Shown here piece by piece: positions 17,136 to 26,336 of a stretch of 64,000 nt of DNA. Both the position numbers and the translations under genes were made by a program. Numbering within the stretch: the stretch's first letter is position 1; every line of letters begins with the position of its first letter. Under the pieces are notes generated by a model. That model ran no database searches. It saw only the letters and a program-made list of their open reading frames with translations, and had not been told where the DNA came from. This DNA comes from Marimonas lutisalis (GTDB lineage: Bacteria; Pseudomonadota; Alphaproteobacteria; Rhodobacterales; Rhodobacteraceae), in contig NZ_SKCI01000001.1 in the NCBI RefSeq assembly GCF_005434965.1, forward strand, positions 1,570,861 to 1,634,860, read 5' to 3'.

Positions 17136-18519
17136 TGGCAGTCTCCGCGCGAATATGCGTCGCGATCTGTTCATCCGACAACCGAGACAATTCGACGGGC
17201 GGCAGCAGGCTCAAAACGCGCCAGCCAATTTCCATACTCTCTTCCAGTTCCCGAACTCCTGTTTGCTGAACGAACTCGGCCTCGAATCTGTCGCCAAAAT
17301 CAAGGTAGAGGCGATCGGTTGGCGTCAATCCCTCGCGCCCGACCACGCTGGACAGGATACGCACCTGAGCCGCACGCGCATACGAGGCGAAAAGCTGCTG
17401 CGCAAGCGACGGGTGATCAGGGTCGGTAAACCCTTCGCCGATGCCCTGGTCCATCAACCGTGACAAAGAGCTTCGCACCTCGATCGGCGGATAGATCCCG
17501 CGATGATCCAGTTCGCGGTCCATGACGACCTGGCCCTCGGTGATGTATCCGGTGATATCCGGGATCGGGTGACTGATATCATCCGCCGGCATGGTCAGGA
17601 TCGGCAGCTGTGTCACGGTCCCGGGGCGCCCTTCGACCCAGCCGGCGCGCTCATAAATTGTCGCAAGGTCGGAATACATGTATCCCGGATACCCTTTGCG
17701 GGAAGGAATTTCGCCATGGCTAGCACTGACCTCGCGCAGTGCCTCGCAATAGTTCGTCATGTCTGTCAGGATGACCAGAACGTGCCGCCCCTCGTCGAAT
17801 GCCAGATATTCGGCAGCCGTCAGCGCATAGCGCGGAGTGAGAAGGCGTTGCGCCGTCGGTTCACTGGCAAGGTTCAGAAACATCGCCGTATGCTCGAGCG
17901 CGCCGCTGTGCTCCATCGCGGCGCGGAAGGATTCGGCACTGTCATGGCTGACACCGATACCGCAGAACACCACCGCAAAATCCTGCCCGTCTTCCTTTAA
18001 CAACCGGGCCGATTGGGCAATCGACGTCGCCAACTTGTCATGCGGCAGGCCGCCTGCCGAGAAAATGGGCAGCTTTTGCCCCCGTACCAGCGAATTCAAT
18101 ACGTCGATCGCGGACACTCCGGTCAAGATGAAATCCTGCGGCAGTCCACGCTCTGCGGGGTTGATGACCGCCAGATCGATGCGCCGTTCGACCCGGGCGG
18201 CGACTGGGGCGCCGCCATCCCGCGGACGGCCCAACCCGTCGAAGATACGCCCCAAGAGCCCGGTTCCAAGTGGCATCAGCATCGGCTCTCCAAGAAAACG
18301 GATGCGCGCGTCTTCAATGCCAAGTCCCGTCGTGTCCTCCAGCAATTCAACGACAACCTGATCGCCGTCGATGGCCACCACCCGGCCAATTCTTCCATCG
18401 CCACCCGCATGGCTGACCTCGACCGCGTCGCCCAGCCCCACGTTCACGTTGCGGCGCAGAAAAACCAGCGGCCCTTCGATTGCAGTGACAAGATCTTCGG
18501 CATGCAGGTCAAACAGCAT
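17128..18519 (-). CDS. ntpB: A/V-type ATPase subunit B (non-catalytic)
   Basis: A 463-residue regulatory nucleotide-binding subunit. It lacks the Walker A of subunit A and shows LPIFSAGGLPHDKLATSIAQ instead, as in all B subunits. GKGDEIPSRKGYPGY-type sequence is present as GEIPSRKGYPGYMYSDLATIYERAG, and LSRLMDQGIGEG near the C-terminus is also typical. Start taken as the ATG with AGAGGAG eight bases upstream, 11 bases inside the end of subunit A; a GTG nine bases earlier lies too close to that site. With subunit A it forms the hexameric head. Confidence 0.92.
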   Translation of the reverse strand: MLFDLHAEDLVTAIEGPLVFLRRNVNVGLGDAVEVSHAGGDGRIGRVVAIDGDQVVVELLEDTTGLGIEDARIRFLGEPMLMPLGTGLLGRIFDGLGRPRDGGAPVAARVERRIDLAVINPAERGLPQDFILTGVSAIDVLNSLVRGQKLPIFSAGGLPHDKLATSIAQSARLLKEDGQDFAVVFCGIGVSHDSAESFRAAMEHSGALEHTAMFLNLASEPTAQRLLTPRYALTAAEYLAFDEGRHVLVILTDMTNYCEALREVSASHGEIPSRKGYPGYMYSDLATIYERAGWVEGRPGTVTQLPILTMPADDISHPIPDITGYITEGQVVMDRELDHRGIYPPIEVRSSLSRLMDQGIGEGFTDPDHPSLAQQLFASYARAAQVRILSSVVGREGLTPTDRLYLDFGDRFEAEFVQQTGVRELEESMEIGWRVLSLLPPVELSRLSDEQIATHIRAETASG

Positions 18520-20242
18520 CGACGTCACTCCTCTTGAGCGTGGCCATCTCGCGTTCCATGTGCGCGATCAGTTCTGCGAAGCGGTCTGCTTCGCCCTCTC
18601 CGATCTCTTCGTTCATCCGCGCCATGCGCCGGTAGAACTCGCTGCCGGCAATGTCATCCGGCGAAACCCCTTCTGAAACGGCTTGCTCGGCGGCATCGAA
18701 GAACTGGATCAGCGCGCCCAGCATTGCCGTTTGTCGCTCGGGCGAACAGTATCGATCGACCTTGGAGAAGGCCGACTGGCGCAGGAAGGCGTTTCCGACA
18801 AGATCCGCGCAGAGCAGCTTGACCTGCTGCTCGGCCGGCAGGGCATCCTTGCCGACGATCCGCGCCATGCGCTCAAGGTTCGCCTGCTCCTCCAGCAAGA
18901 CCAGCAGCCGCTCGCGCCACGCGCGCCAGTTGGGGTTGCCTTGTTTCGTCCACCATTCGACCAGGTTCGCGGCATCCTCAGAATAGCTCTGCAGCGGATG
19001 GATCGCCGGGTAGAACCGTGCCTGCGCCCGCCCCCTGTCAAGCCCCCAGAAGCAGCGAACATATCGCTTGGTGTGGCTTGTCACGGGCTCCGAGAAGTCT
19101 CCCGCTGGCGGGCTGACCGCTCCGATCAGCGTAAGCGATGCCTTTTTCCCGGCCAGCGTTTCGACCCGCGCGGCACGTTCATAGAACTCCGACAGCCGCG
19201 AACTGAGATAGGCGGGATAACCCGACTCCGAGGGTAGTTCACCCAGCCGTCCCGAAACCTCGCGAAGGGCCTCGGCCCAACGCGAGGTGCTGTCGGCCAT
19301 CAAGGTGACGTTGTAGCCTTGATCGCGAAAGTACTCGCCCACGGTCACGCCGGTATAGATCGACGCCTCGCGCGCCGCGACGGGCATATTCGACGTATTG
19401 GCGATCACCACGGTCCGTTCCATCAGGGGCCGGCCGCTGCGCGGATCCTCCAGCTTTGGAAACTCGTGCAAAACCTCGGCCATTTCGTTGCCGCGCTCGC
19501 CACAGCCGACATAGACGATCACATCGGCATCGCACCACTTGGCCAGCGTTTCCTGAAGCACCGTCTTCCCGGTTCCAAAGCCGCCCGGAATAGCGGCTCG
19601 CCCTCCGCGCGCCACGGGGAACAGGCTGTCGAGAATGCGCTGACCTGTTACCATCATCTTGTTTGGCGCCAGTCGCCGGCGCACCGGGCGCGGCTGGCGC
19701 ACCGGCCAATGTTCGATCATCCCGATCTCGCGCTCGGATCCGTCTTCAAGCGCGATCCGTGCGACAACGTCGTTTTCACCGGCACTGCCCGACGCGATCC
19801 ATCCAAGAACGCCCTCTGGCAGGTCATGCGGGACAAGAACGAACTGCTCTTTTGCCGGGCCTTCGAGCCGCGCGAGACGCTGGCCCGCCTGCACCTTCTC
19901 GCCAGCTTCCAGCAGGGGCAGAACGGTGTATTGCACCTCTTCGCCGCCCTGTTGCAACGGCCGCAGCAGACCATCAAAGATATTGCCCAAAAGCCCCGGG
20001 CCCAACCTCACCGAAAGAGGCTGCCCGCTACCGATCACCGCATCACCAAATCGCAGGCCCGTCGTTTCCTCATAAACCTGGATGGTGCATTGTCCTGCGC
20101 TGACACGCACGACTTCGCCCAGAAGGCCAGCCGGGCCAACCGATACCGCCTCGCCAACGCTCAGCGGCGCGTGCCTGAGGGCCTTGACGACCGGGCCCGA
20201 TACGGACTCGATCACTGCTGCTGCGGTCATATCTCCAATCAC
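18509..20242 (-). CDS. ntpA: A/V-type ATPase subunit A (catalytic)
   Basis: A 577-residue catalytic subunit of normal length. IESVSGPVV opens the beta-barrel, and the non-homologous bulge region follows (GEKVQAGQRLARLEG, WPVRQPRPVRRR). The Walker A is IPGGFGTGKTVLQ, followed by VYVGCGERGNEMAEVL and MADSTSRWAEALREVSGRLGE. Translation probably starts at the GTG overlapping the subunit E stop (GTGA), preceded by GAGG. An ATG 12 bases later is possible but its purine stretch is too close. Hydrolysis or synthesis of ATP would be coupled to ion flow through the K/I membrane part. Confidence 0.93.
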   Translation of the reverse strand: MIGDMTAAAVIESVSGPVVKALRHAPLSVGEAVSVGPAGLLGEVVRVSAGQCTIQVYEETTGLRFGDAVIGSGQPLSVRLGPGLLGNIFDGLLRPLQQGGEEVQYTVLPLLEAGEKVQAGQRLARLEGPAKEQFVLVPHDLPEGVLGWIASGSAGENDVVARIALEDGSEREIGMIEHWPVRQPRPVRRRLAPNKMMVTGQRILDSLFPVARGGRAAIPGGFGTGKTVLQETLAKWCDADVIVYVGCGERGNEMAEVLHEFPKLEDPRSGRPLMERTVVIANTSNMPVAAREASIYTGVTVGEYFRDQGYNVTLMADSTSRWAEALREVSGRLGELPSESGYPAYLSSRLSEFYERAARVETLAGKKASLTLIGAVSPPAGDFSEPVTSHTKRYVRCFWGLDRGRAQARFYPAIHPLQSYSEDAANLVEWWTKQGNPNWRAWRERLLVLLEEQANLERMARIVGKDALPAEQQVKLLCADLVGNAFLRQSAFSKVDRYCSPERQTAMLGALIQFFDAAEQAVSEGVSPDDIAGSEFYRRMARMNEEIGEGEADRFAELIAHMEREMATLKRSDVDAV

Positions 20243-20871
20243 GGCTGCACCTCGTCCATCATTGCCTGCAATTCGGCCTGGAACAGCGCCCGCAGTCTCG
20301 TGCTTTCGCGGCACAGGGTCTGGCTTGTCGCATCGATCCAGGCCGTATCTGACCTGATCAACAGGCCCGCCTGTATCGCATCCGACACACACGTCTCGGG
20401 TGACACACCGCAAAGTGTTTCGACCTTTTCCAGGATGGCCGAACGCTCGACTTCGGGCCAGTTCCGGGGATGCTCGATCCTCCAGGCACCCAGCATGAGA
20501 TGTCTCCCGGCCTCCTGCAGCGCCTGGTCGCACCAGGCCACCCTGGCCGCCTGATCTTGCCACAGCGCGTCCAGGGCGGCGCATAGCCGGGCAAGTCCCC
20601 GGTCCTGCGCCTTTGCAGCCTGTTGCTGGTGCAGTTGCCGCAATTCGGTATCGATACGCGACATGACCTTCGCTTTTTCGCGCGCCCCGGCACGGCGCAG
20701 TTCGGCGATCTCGGCGCGCAGCCTGTCGCGTGCCTGCGCTCGGGCAGCCGTCACGATGGCATTAGCCTCGTCTTGGGCTTCGGCGAGTATCCTATCGCAT
20801 TCCGCCTGCGCCCCGGAGTCGATCCTGGCCACCAGCCGCCCGGCATTCTCCGACTGCGTTTGCTCGTTCAT
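20239..20871 (-). CDS. ntpE: A/V-type ATPase subunit E (peripheral stalk)
   Basis: A 210-residue protein with a long charged N-terminal helix rich in Ala, Glu and Arg (ECDRILAEAQDEANAIVTAA), followed by a globular C-terminal part. This is the pattern of peripheral-stalk subunit E. Sequence conservation in this family is weak, so the call leans on its place between subunits F and A and on the coiled-coil pattern. It overlaps both neighbours by four bases. Confidence 0.78.
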   Translation of the reverse strand: MNEQTQSENAGRLVARIDSGAQAECDRILAEAQDEANAIVTAARAQARDRLRAEIAELRRAGAREKAKVMSRIDTELRQLHQQQAAKAQDRGLARLCAALDALWQDQAARVAWCDQALQEAGRHLMLGAWRIEHPRNWPEVERSAILEKVETLCGVSPETCVSDAIQAGLLIRSDTAWIDATSQTLCRESTRLRALFQAELQAMMDEVQP

Positions 20872-21170
20872 TTGCCTACATCAATTCCCAGTTCACGCCG
20901 CACACGAGCCTCGAGGTCCAAGGCGTCCACCCGACCGGCCAGGTCCGGCAGAAACACGACCAGAGGCTCCTGTGATTTCAGCAATCGTTCGTACAGGGCG
21001 ACCGGCAAGGACCGCCCGATTTCGGTTGTCGTCAGGATCATCCGCCACTGGCCAAGTGCGTCCGTTACTATCCGCGCGACGTTTTGATCTTCCGCCAGCA
21101 GAATGTCGATTCCGGCCAGGCGGAATGCCGTGGCTGTCACCTCGTCCCCGATGAACACGATGTCTTGCAT
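20868..21170 (-). CDS. A/V-type ATPase subunit F (central stalk)
   Basis: A 100-residue protein starting MQDIVFIGDEVTATAFRLAG, the usual start of subunit F, and ending with VVFLPDLAGRVDALDLEARV and RRELGID, also typical. It binds subunit D at the base of the rotor and can tune ATPase activity. The gene follows the proteolipid gene by 21 bases. Confidence 0.88.
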   Translation of the reverse strand: MQDIVFIGDEVTATAFRLAGIDILLAEDQNVARIVTDALGQWRMILTTTEIGRSLPVALYERLLKSQEPLVVFLPDLAGRVDALDLEARVRRELGIDVGK

Positions 21171-21191
21171 TGAGTCCCTTTGGTTGCCGGA

Positions 21192-21542
21192 CTACACCGT
21201 GTTGAGTATCAGCACGGCAACGATCAGGCCGTAGATCGCGATACCTTCGGCAAGACCCACAAAGATCAGCAGGCGCCCCATGAGTTCTGGTTTTTCGGTC
21301 ATCGACCCAACCGCCGCGCTGCCCACGACGGCCACGGCATAGGCCGCACCGAGGGCGGCCAAGCCGGCCGAAAGCGCTGCGCCGATCATTGCCCAGCCGG
21401 CATGATCCGAATTTGACGCAGCCACCGCGCCCCCCCCTTCGGATGCGGCCATTGCGTCGCCGGCCAGAAGGTACCAGGCCCCAACAGCCAGAACTACATT
21501 CCACAGAACGAACCAGGACACCGGTGTGGACATTCGTTTCAC
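21192..21542 (-). CDS. ntpK: A/V-type ATPase subunit K (proteolipid c-ring)
   Basis: A 116-residue proteolipid. Residues 8-33 are a signal-peptide-like hydrophobic segment ending GDAMAAS, followed by a two-helix hairpin. The second helix carries the ion-binding Glu in FVGLAEGIAIYGLIVAV. The first helix is Ala/Gly-rich and shows no Gln equivalent to sodium-binding c-rings, and the Glu is followed by Gly rather than Ser or Thr. A proton-coupled ring is therefore the more likely reading. The N-terminal signal segment resembles the Thermus form. The start is GTG overlapping the stop of subunit I. Confidence 0.85.
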   Translation of the reverse strand: MKRMSTPVSWFVLWNVVLAVGAWYLLAGDAMAASEGGGAVAASNSDHAGWAMIGAALSAGLAALGAAYAVAVVGSAAVGSMTEKPELMGRLLIFVGLAEGIAIYGLIVAVLILNTV

Positions 21543-23380
21543 GTTGCCTCTCCATTTTTCGATTTGAAGTCATGTTCGGGAAAACTCAACGGACGGAACT
21601 CCCGCCCGCTGGCATGGAAGAACCGGGTAAAGAACTCGAAAAGCATCAAGCGCGTGATTTGGATTGCCGTCACCAATCCCTCGAGCGCGATGATCAGAAT
21701 GTTGCCCAGCATCAGGATCACGAGGCCCAGTGCCCCGCCTGCCGCGTCGGCCATCCCGAAAATGGCGGCGGACAACCCGGCATGTGCCAGCGCAAAAGCG
21801 CCGACGCGCGAAAACGACACGCTCGAAACAAGAAGCCGCATCAAAGATTCAATGTACTCGCCGAACGCCTTGATCACGGCGGCGGGGCTGAACACGCCAT
21901 CCGCATCACGCGCCCCGGCGATGGTAAGGGCAAGGCCAAGCGGCACGCCCCAGATTGCCCAGGTCTGAAGGAACGCTGCCAGGGCCGATACGTAAGCCAG
22001 CACGATACCGCCATTGGCCATTACCCAAGCCCCCAACCGGTGACGCCATACGGCCTGAACCGCGTCAAGAACAACACCGGCAAGAAGGAACACGATGCCC
22101 ATTGCCAATGCCACACCCAGCACCGTCAGCGGTTCATTCAGTGGATGCAGCCAAAGCGCCGGCAGGATATCTTCGCGGCTGAACACAGAGCCGAACAACA
22201 GGCCGAAAACCATCGCCATGATCCCGCCGGGGACAAGGAGCGCCAGCATGGGGTAGCGACTGCGCCCCCATAACCCGATTGAAAGCAAAACCGCCCCCTG
22301 CCCTACGTCTCCGAACATGAAGCCGAACATCAGTGGAGCAATGACCGCGACAACGGGGCTTGGATCCGCTTCGCCGACCCCGGGAATACCCAGCAGACGC
22401 GGAAAGAACTCGAACGGCTTCAACCAGGCGGGATTGCTCAGAACCATGGGCGCCTCGCCATCGTCACCCACGGGCGGCAGGTTCAGAACGGCGTCAGCCC
22501 CGGCCGCCTCGAGAGCTTCCGCGACCTGTTCACTTTGGTCGGGGTCGATCCAGCCCGTGATGCGCACGGTCCAGTCCGAGCCTTGCAAATGCCTGCTATG
22601 GGTATGCAACCAGCGAAACAGGGCGACATGCGCCAAGACATCAGCGATATCCATCGCCTTTGAAATTCGTTCGATGCGTCGCGCCACGTTTCGCTGCGCT
22701 TCGGCGTTCTTTGCCGATGCTTCGGCAATCACCTGATGGGCCTCGCGCCCATCCTGCGACAGAAGTGCCGTAGGTGGGCGCACTTCCCGCGCCTGAGCCG
22801 CTTCCATTTCGCTGCGCAAGCTCGCCATGTCTTCCGCTGCACCGACGGCTACGAAAAACTCGCCCCGTGGCGACGGATACCTAAGAACCAGCATGCCCCC
22901 TGTGGCAGGTTCGATAGTTTCCCCCTCACGCGCCAGGAAAATCGTCCAGAAAAGTATTCCACTCTCCTTTGCCGGCAACCCGGCAAAAGGATAACCGCCG
23001 GCCGCTTCTACTAAGTCGCGAAGCAGCTCCAATTCTGCTTTTTCGGTCTCCAGTCGCTGGCTCTCGGCGATCGCGGGTTCTGCGCGCCGCGCCCACAGGC
23101 GCAAACAGGACAGAATTCGCCGCAAGAGTTTTGCCGGATCCTCGGATGGGCGCCGCAGGCCTTTCGCCACCTGCGGCCAATAGGCCCCATATTTCTTCTC
23201 CAGCGCCGCGAACTCTTCGAAGAAGGAAGCCAGTTGCGGCAGAACGCTCTGCATCCCTTCCAGCGGACGCGCTTCGAGTTCGACGGCTTTGGTCTCGGCC
23301 AGCGCCTGCATCACGCCCGCCATATCATCACGCGTTGTGATCACCTCGAACCGCCTGGTTGCACGCGCCCGCAGCATCAC
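21539..23380 (-). CDS. ntpI: A/V-type ATPase subunit I/a (membrane stator)
   Basis: A 613-residue protein with a soluble N-terminal half of about 330 residues and a C-terminal half with seven or eight membrane helices. Family landmarks are LMFGFMFGDVGQG at the first helices and LEGLVTAIQITRLMLFEFF near the C-terminus, where the Arg faces the c-ring. It provides the ion half-channels. Size is a little below the common 620-650 residues. It overlaps subunit K and subunit C genes by four bases. Confidence 0.92.
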   Translation of the reverse strand: MMLRARATRRFEVITTRDDMAGVMQALAETKAVELEARPLEGMQSVLPQLASFFEEFAALEKKYGAYWPQVAKGLRRPSEDPAKLLRRILSCLRLWARRAEPAIAESQRLETEKAELELLRDLVEAAGGYPFAGLPAKESGILFWTIFLAREGETIEPATGGMLVLRYPSPRGEFFVAVGAAEDMASLRSEMEAAQAREVRPPTALLSQDGREAHQVIAEASAKNAEAQRNVARRIERISKAMDIADVLAHVALFRWLHTHSRHLQGSDWTVRITGWIDPDQSEQVAEALEAAGADAVLNLPPVGDDGEAPMVLSNPAWLKPFEFFPRLLGIPGVGEADPSPVVAVIAPLMFGFMFGDVGQGAVLLSIGLWGRSRYPMLALLVPGGIMAMVFGLLFGSVFSREDILPALWLHPLNEPLTVLGVALAMGIVFLLAGVVLDAVQAVWRHRLGAWVMANGGIVLAYVSALAAFLQTWAIWGVPLGLALTIAGARDADGVFSPAAVIKAFGEYIESLMRLLVSSVSFSRVGAFALAHAGLSAAIFGMADAAGGALGLVILMLGNILIIALEGLVTAIQITRLMLFEFFTRFFHASGREFRPLSFPEHDFKSKNGEAT

Positions 23381-24063
23381 GCAGCCCCCGCGAAAACGAC
23401 ACGGTTCACCAGGATGCCGCGCAGTCGCTCGTTATCAAGGATGCCAAGACTCAGGTATGCAAAGACGGATACGGGGCCTGCCCCGTACATTCGGAACACT
23501 TTCAGAAAATGCTGTTCCATAGCCTCCCAGGTCCATCCCAGCGTACGGGGTATGGCGTTTCCCGGCGCCGCCTCCGCCCCCAGGAATCGCCCGGTGATCG
23601 GTGCCAATGCGGCTGCAAGATCGCCGGGCTTCCGGCAAAGGCTGGCGCGCCGGTCCCATTCCTCGCGCCAATGCAGGGAGACGTCTCGCCATGTCACCGC
23701 ATCCTCCGTCGCGCCCCGGGCCCTGTCCGTCCCAGCCCCACCGTTGATCGCATGGGCGCCTTCGCGCAGAAACGGCAGCAGGCCGAACCACTCCACAGCC
23801 TTGCGCCACGTCTGCGGGCACCAACGCGCGATTTCCTCGACATCGCGCGCAAAGGCCTGTCGCAATACATCCTCCACGACATGCACATCGCTATCGCTGT
23901 TGAGCCGGTGCACCCTTTCCGCGATTGGCATGCGGCTGGCCAACTGCAATGCATGGGCGAGATCCGGGCTCGCCTCCAGCTGAACCCACTGCTGTGCGCT
24001 CATGCGCGCCGCAAGACGGGCATGCAGCCGGGCCGTGGCATATGAAAATCCCACGGATGCCAC
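23377..24063 (-). CDS. ntpC: Probable A/V-type ATPase subunit C (V0D/AC39-like)
   Basis: A 228-residue mostly helical protein with Arg- and Trp-rich helices, starting FSYATARLHARLAARMSAQQW and ending FAYLSLGILDNERLRGILVN. The final segment (LSxxxxDNERLRxIL) is what V0D/AC39 subunits show in their C-terminal helical repeat. Subunit C normally has 320-350 residues, so this version is short. Position between the I and G/H subunits supports the call; sequence alone is less decisive. Confidence 0.7.
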   Translation of the reverse strand: MASVGFSYATARLHARLAARMSAQQWVQLEASPDLAHALQLASRMPIAERVHRLNSDSDVHVVEDVLRQAFARDVEEIARWCPQTWRKAVEWFGLLPFLREGAHAINGGAGTDRARGATEDAVTWRDVSLHWREEWDRRASLCRKPGDLAAALAPITGRFLGAEAAPGNAIPRTLGWTWEAMEQHFLKVFRMYGAGPVSVFAYLSLGILDNERLRGILVNRVVFAGAA

Positions 24064-24407
24064 TATCCCTGCTGCCCCGTCAGCCTGCGCGCAAGGCGCT
24101 CCACCAGCCTGTCGATCTCGCTATCATCGAGTTCTTCGCTCCCAGCGACTATTGTGGACTGATATTCCGCCTCAATCTCCGTACGGGCCAGCTTCAATCC
24201 TTTTTTCATGCAAGCGTGCAGCGCCTGGATACGCCTATCCGTGCGCTCGGCTTCGCCACGCGCCGCGGCTTTCGCGCCACCGACGATACGCTCGGCTTCT
24301 GCCCGAGCGCGCTCGATCCGGGCGGCCGCCTCTTTCTCGGCCGTGAGCACCTTTCGCAACGCATTCACCTGCGCCTCGCCGGTCTCTCTGCGATCTCGTC
24401 CGCTCAT
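24063..24407 (-). CDS. A/V-type ATPase subunit G/H-like stalk protein
   Basis: A 114-residue, highly charged, almost wholly helical protein (ALRKVLTAEKEAAARIERAR, AEAERIVGGAKAAARG). This composition fits the G/H peripheral-stalk partner of subunit E. The C-terminal part, ELDDSEIDRLVERLARRL, resembles the ends of stalk subunits. First gene of the operon, with about 215 bases of upstream sequence before moeA that should contain the promoter. Weak sequence conservation limits certainty. Confidence 0.7.
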   Translation of the reverse strand: MSGRDRRETGEAQVNALRKVLTAEKEAAARIERARAEAERIVGGAKAAARGEAERTDRRIQALHACMKKGLKLARTEIEAEYQSTIVAGSEELDDSEIDRLVERLARRLTGQQG

Positions 24408-24623
24408 GTGAACAACCTTCAGGGATCATCGCCTGTCTTCATGTTTGCATGCCGGCGCAAGCAAAAAAACCTTCTTTCGCAAAGGATACTTGCTTCAAAT
24501 CCGCGCGGCTTGCCCGGATTCCTGCGCGGGCAAGGTAGCGCGGCGGAGTACCCCGGAACAACTCGGCCGATGCTCGCCAAAGCGAACCCAAAGCAAAGCT
24601 TAAAACGCGCCGAGAAACTCCAA

Positions 24624-26336
24624 TCAGCGCAAACCGAAGCTGGAATAGGGAAAATACCGCACCGGCGTACCCGGCCTGACATCCAGCTCTTCATCGGGCA
24701 GCTCGACCAGTCCGGTTGCCCAGGACAAACCGCTGATGCGCCCCGATCCTTCCGAATGGAACACCTCGGCGGCGCCGTCCTCGTTCAGTCGCGCCCGCAG
24801 AAATTCGCGCCGCCCCGGCTTCTTTCGTTTCTCAAAGGCCGCGGGCACGACAAACCCCTGAGGTTCCTGCCACTCCGATCCAGCCATCAACGAAAGCGCA
24901 GGTCGGGCAAAAATCAGGGCACAGACCAGTGCGGCAACCGGATTTCCCGGCAAACCGAAAACCGGTGTCCCGCGCCACAGGGCCAGGGCCAGCGGGCGCC
25001 CGGGTTTCAACGCAATGCGCCAGCTCGACAAGGTGCCGCTTGCACGCAGGAGGGCCGAAACATGATCTTCATCCCCAGCGGAAGCCCCGCCCGATGTCAG
25101 GATCACGTCGGCCTCTGCGGCCCCTTCATTCAGGCGTATCTCGATCTGTTGCGGATCGTCGATGACATGGCCGAGGTCGACCGGGTGATATCCCCAATCT
25201 GCGATCAGCGACAACAGCATGGGACGGTTCGCGTCCCAAATCTGATGCGGCCTGGCCGGGCGATCCACGTCAGCGACAATCTCATCCCCGGTGGAAAGCA
25301 CCCCTACCCTGAGCTGCTGGAACACATCGACACGCGGGATGCCTAGCGCCGAACACAAGGCCAGATCGGGCGCTCGTAAGCGATGCCCCGCTCGCAACGC
25401 AGGAGTGCCCTCGGTCACGTCCTCACCGGCCGCGCGGGTGTTGGTGCCGGGCTTGACCGGCCCGTCGAAGACCACAGCGGTGCCATCACTGGCCGTGTCT
25501 TCCTCGAGCACGACGGTGTCGACCCCATCGGGAAGGATGGCGCCGGTAAGAATCCGAATCGCCGCGCCATGCGGAACCGGCCGGTCATAGGGCTGTCCGG
25601 CTGCGGCTCTGCCATTGACCAGCGGCAGGCGTTGTACCCCGTCGCCAGTCGCGGAATGGGCAAAGCCATATCCATCCACGGCAGAGTTGGGGCGCGGCGG
25701 GTTTGATCTTCGGGCCACCGCATCCACCGCAAGGATGCGCCCGGCCGCCCTGTTGGTCGCGCAGGTCTCGATGGTAGTGATCGGATGCAGCGCGGCGCGC
25801 AACCGCCTTTTCGCCTCGTCGACTGGAACCCAGGCAACGCCTTGCGGCATGGCAAAACAGTCATCGCGCAGGCGCGGCGGCTCCTGCGTGGCGGGCAACG
25901 CGGCCCGTAGCGCAATTTCATGGCCCGTTCCCAAGGGTTGTTTCCATGTCGGGTTGCCCGCAAGCAACGGCGCAAGACCGCCCTTTTCCGATAACGCGAA
26001 TACCGCCTGAGCGAGCACAGCAACCCGGCTCTCGTGCAAGGTCTTCCGGGGGTTTTCCGCGCGATGCAACGAGATTTCGGCCTGAAGTATCTCGGGATCG
26101 ACAGGCACCACCGTCATCGCAGGACCAAGATCCTCCTTCGGCCAGAGGTTTGCCGGATCGTGCTCTCCGATAACGCCCAGCAAACAGGATTGCCCCCGGT
26201 CCTGAATAGCCAGCGCTTTGCCTGCCGCATCAAGCGACGCAAGGCGCTCGGTCAGGATGCCACCACGCGACGCGACCGCCAGCCATACCGCGTGCCCGGA
26301 CGAACAATCCAGCATTGCGACCCGATCGAATCTCAC
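24624..26336 (-). CDS. moeA: Molybdopterin molybdotransferase MoeA with an N-terminal extension
   Basis: A 570-residue protein; normal MoeA has about 400. The MoeA part starts near residue 172 (VPVDEAKRRLRAAL) and shows NSAVDGYGF, LTGAILPDGVDTVV, VGVLSTGDEI, LTSGGASAGDEDHV and FGLPGNPVAAL, so metal insertion into molybdopterin is expected. The first ~170 residues (LDCSSGHAVWLAVASRGG and onward) do not belong to MoeA and are not recognised. Translation starts at a GTG overlapping the mobB stop. It belongs to an fdhD-mobA-mobB-moeA operon with four-base overlaps, serving the formate dehydrogenase nearby. Confidence 0.87.
   Translation of the reverse strand: MRFDRVAMLDCSSGHAVWLAVASRGGILTERLASLDAAGKALAIQDRGQSCLLGVIGEHDPANLWPKEDLGPAMTVVPVDPEILQAEISLHRAENPRKTLHESRVAVLAQAVFALSEKGGLAPLLAGNPTWKQPLGTGHEIALRAALPATQEPPRLRDDCFAMPQGVAWVPVDEAKRRLRAALHPITTIETCATNRAAGRILAVDAVARRSNPPRPNSAVDGYGFAHSATGDGVQRLPLVNGRAAAGQPYDRPVPHGAAIRILTGAILPDGVDTVVLEEDTASDGTAVVFDGPVKPGTNTRAAGEDVTEGTPALRAGHRLRAPDLALCSALGIPRVDVFQQLRVGVLSTGDEIVADVDRPARPHQIWDANRPMLLSLIADWGYHPVDLGHVIDDPQQIEIRLNEGAAEADVILTSGGASAGDEDHVSALLRASGTLSSWRIALKPGRPLALALWRGTPVFGLPGNPVAALVCALIFARPALSLMAGSEWQEPQGFVVPAAFEKRKKPGRREFLRARLNEDGAAEVFHSEGSGRISGLSWATGLVELPDEELDVRPGTPVRYFPYSSFGLR

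Noticed and set aside
21192..21542. Sodium-translocating (N-type or V-type Na+) ATPase
   Set aside because: The gene set is that of an A/V-type enzyme, not the N-ATPase set, and the proteolipid lacks the Gln and Glu-Ser/Thr sodium ligands.
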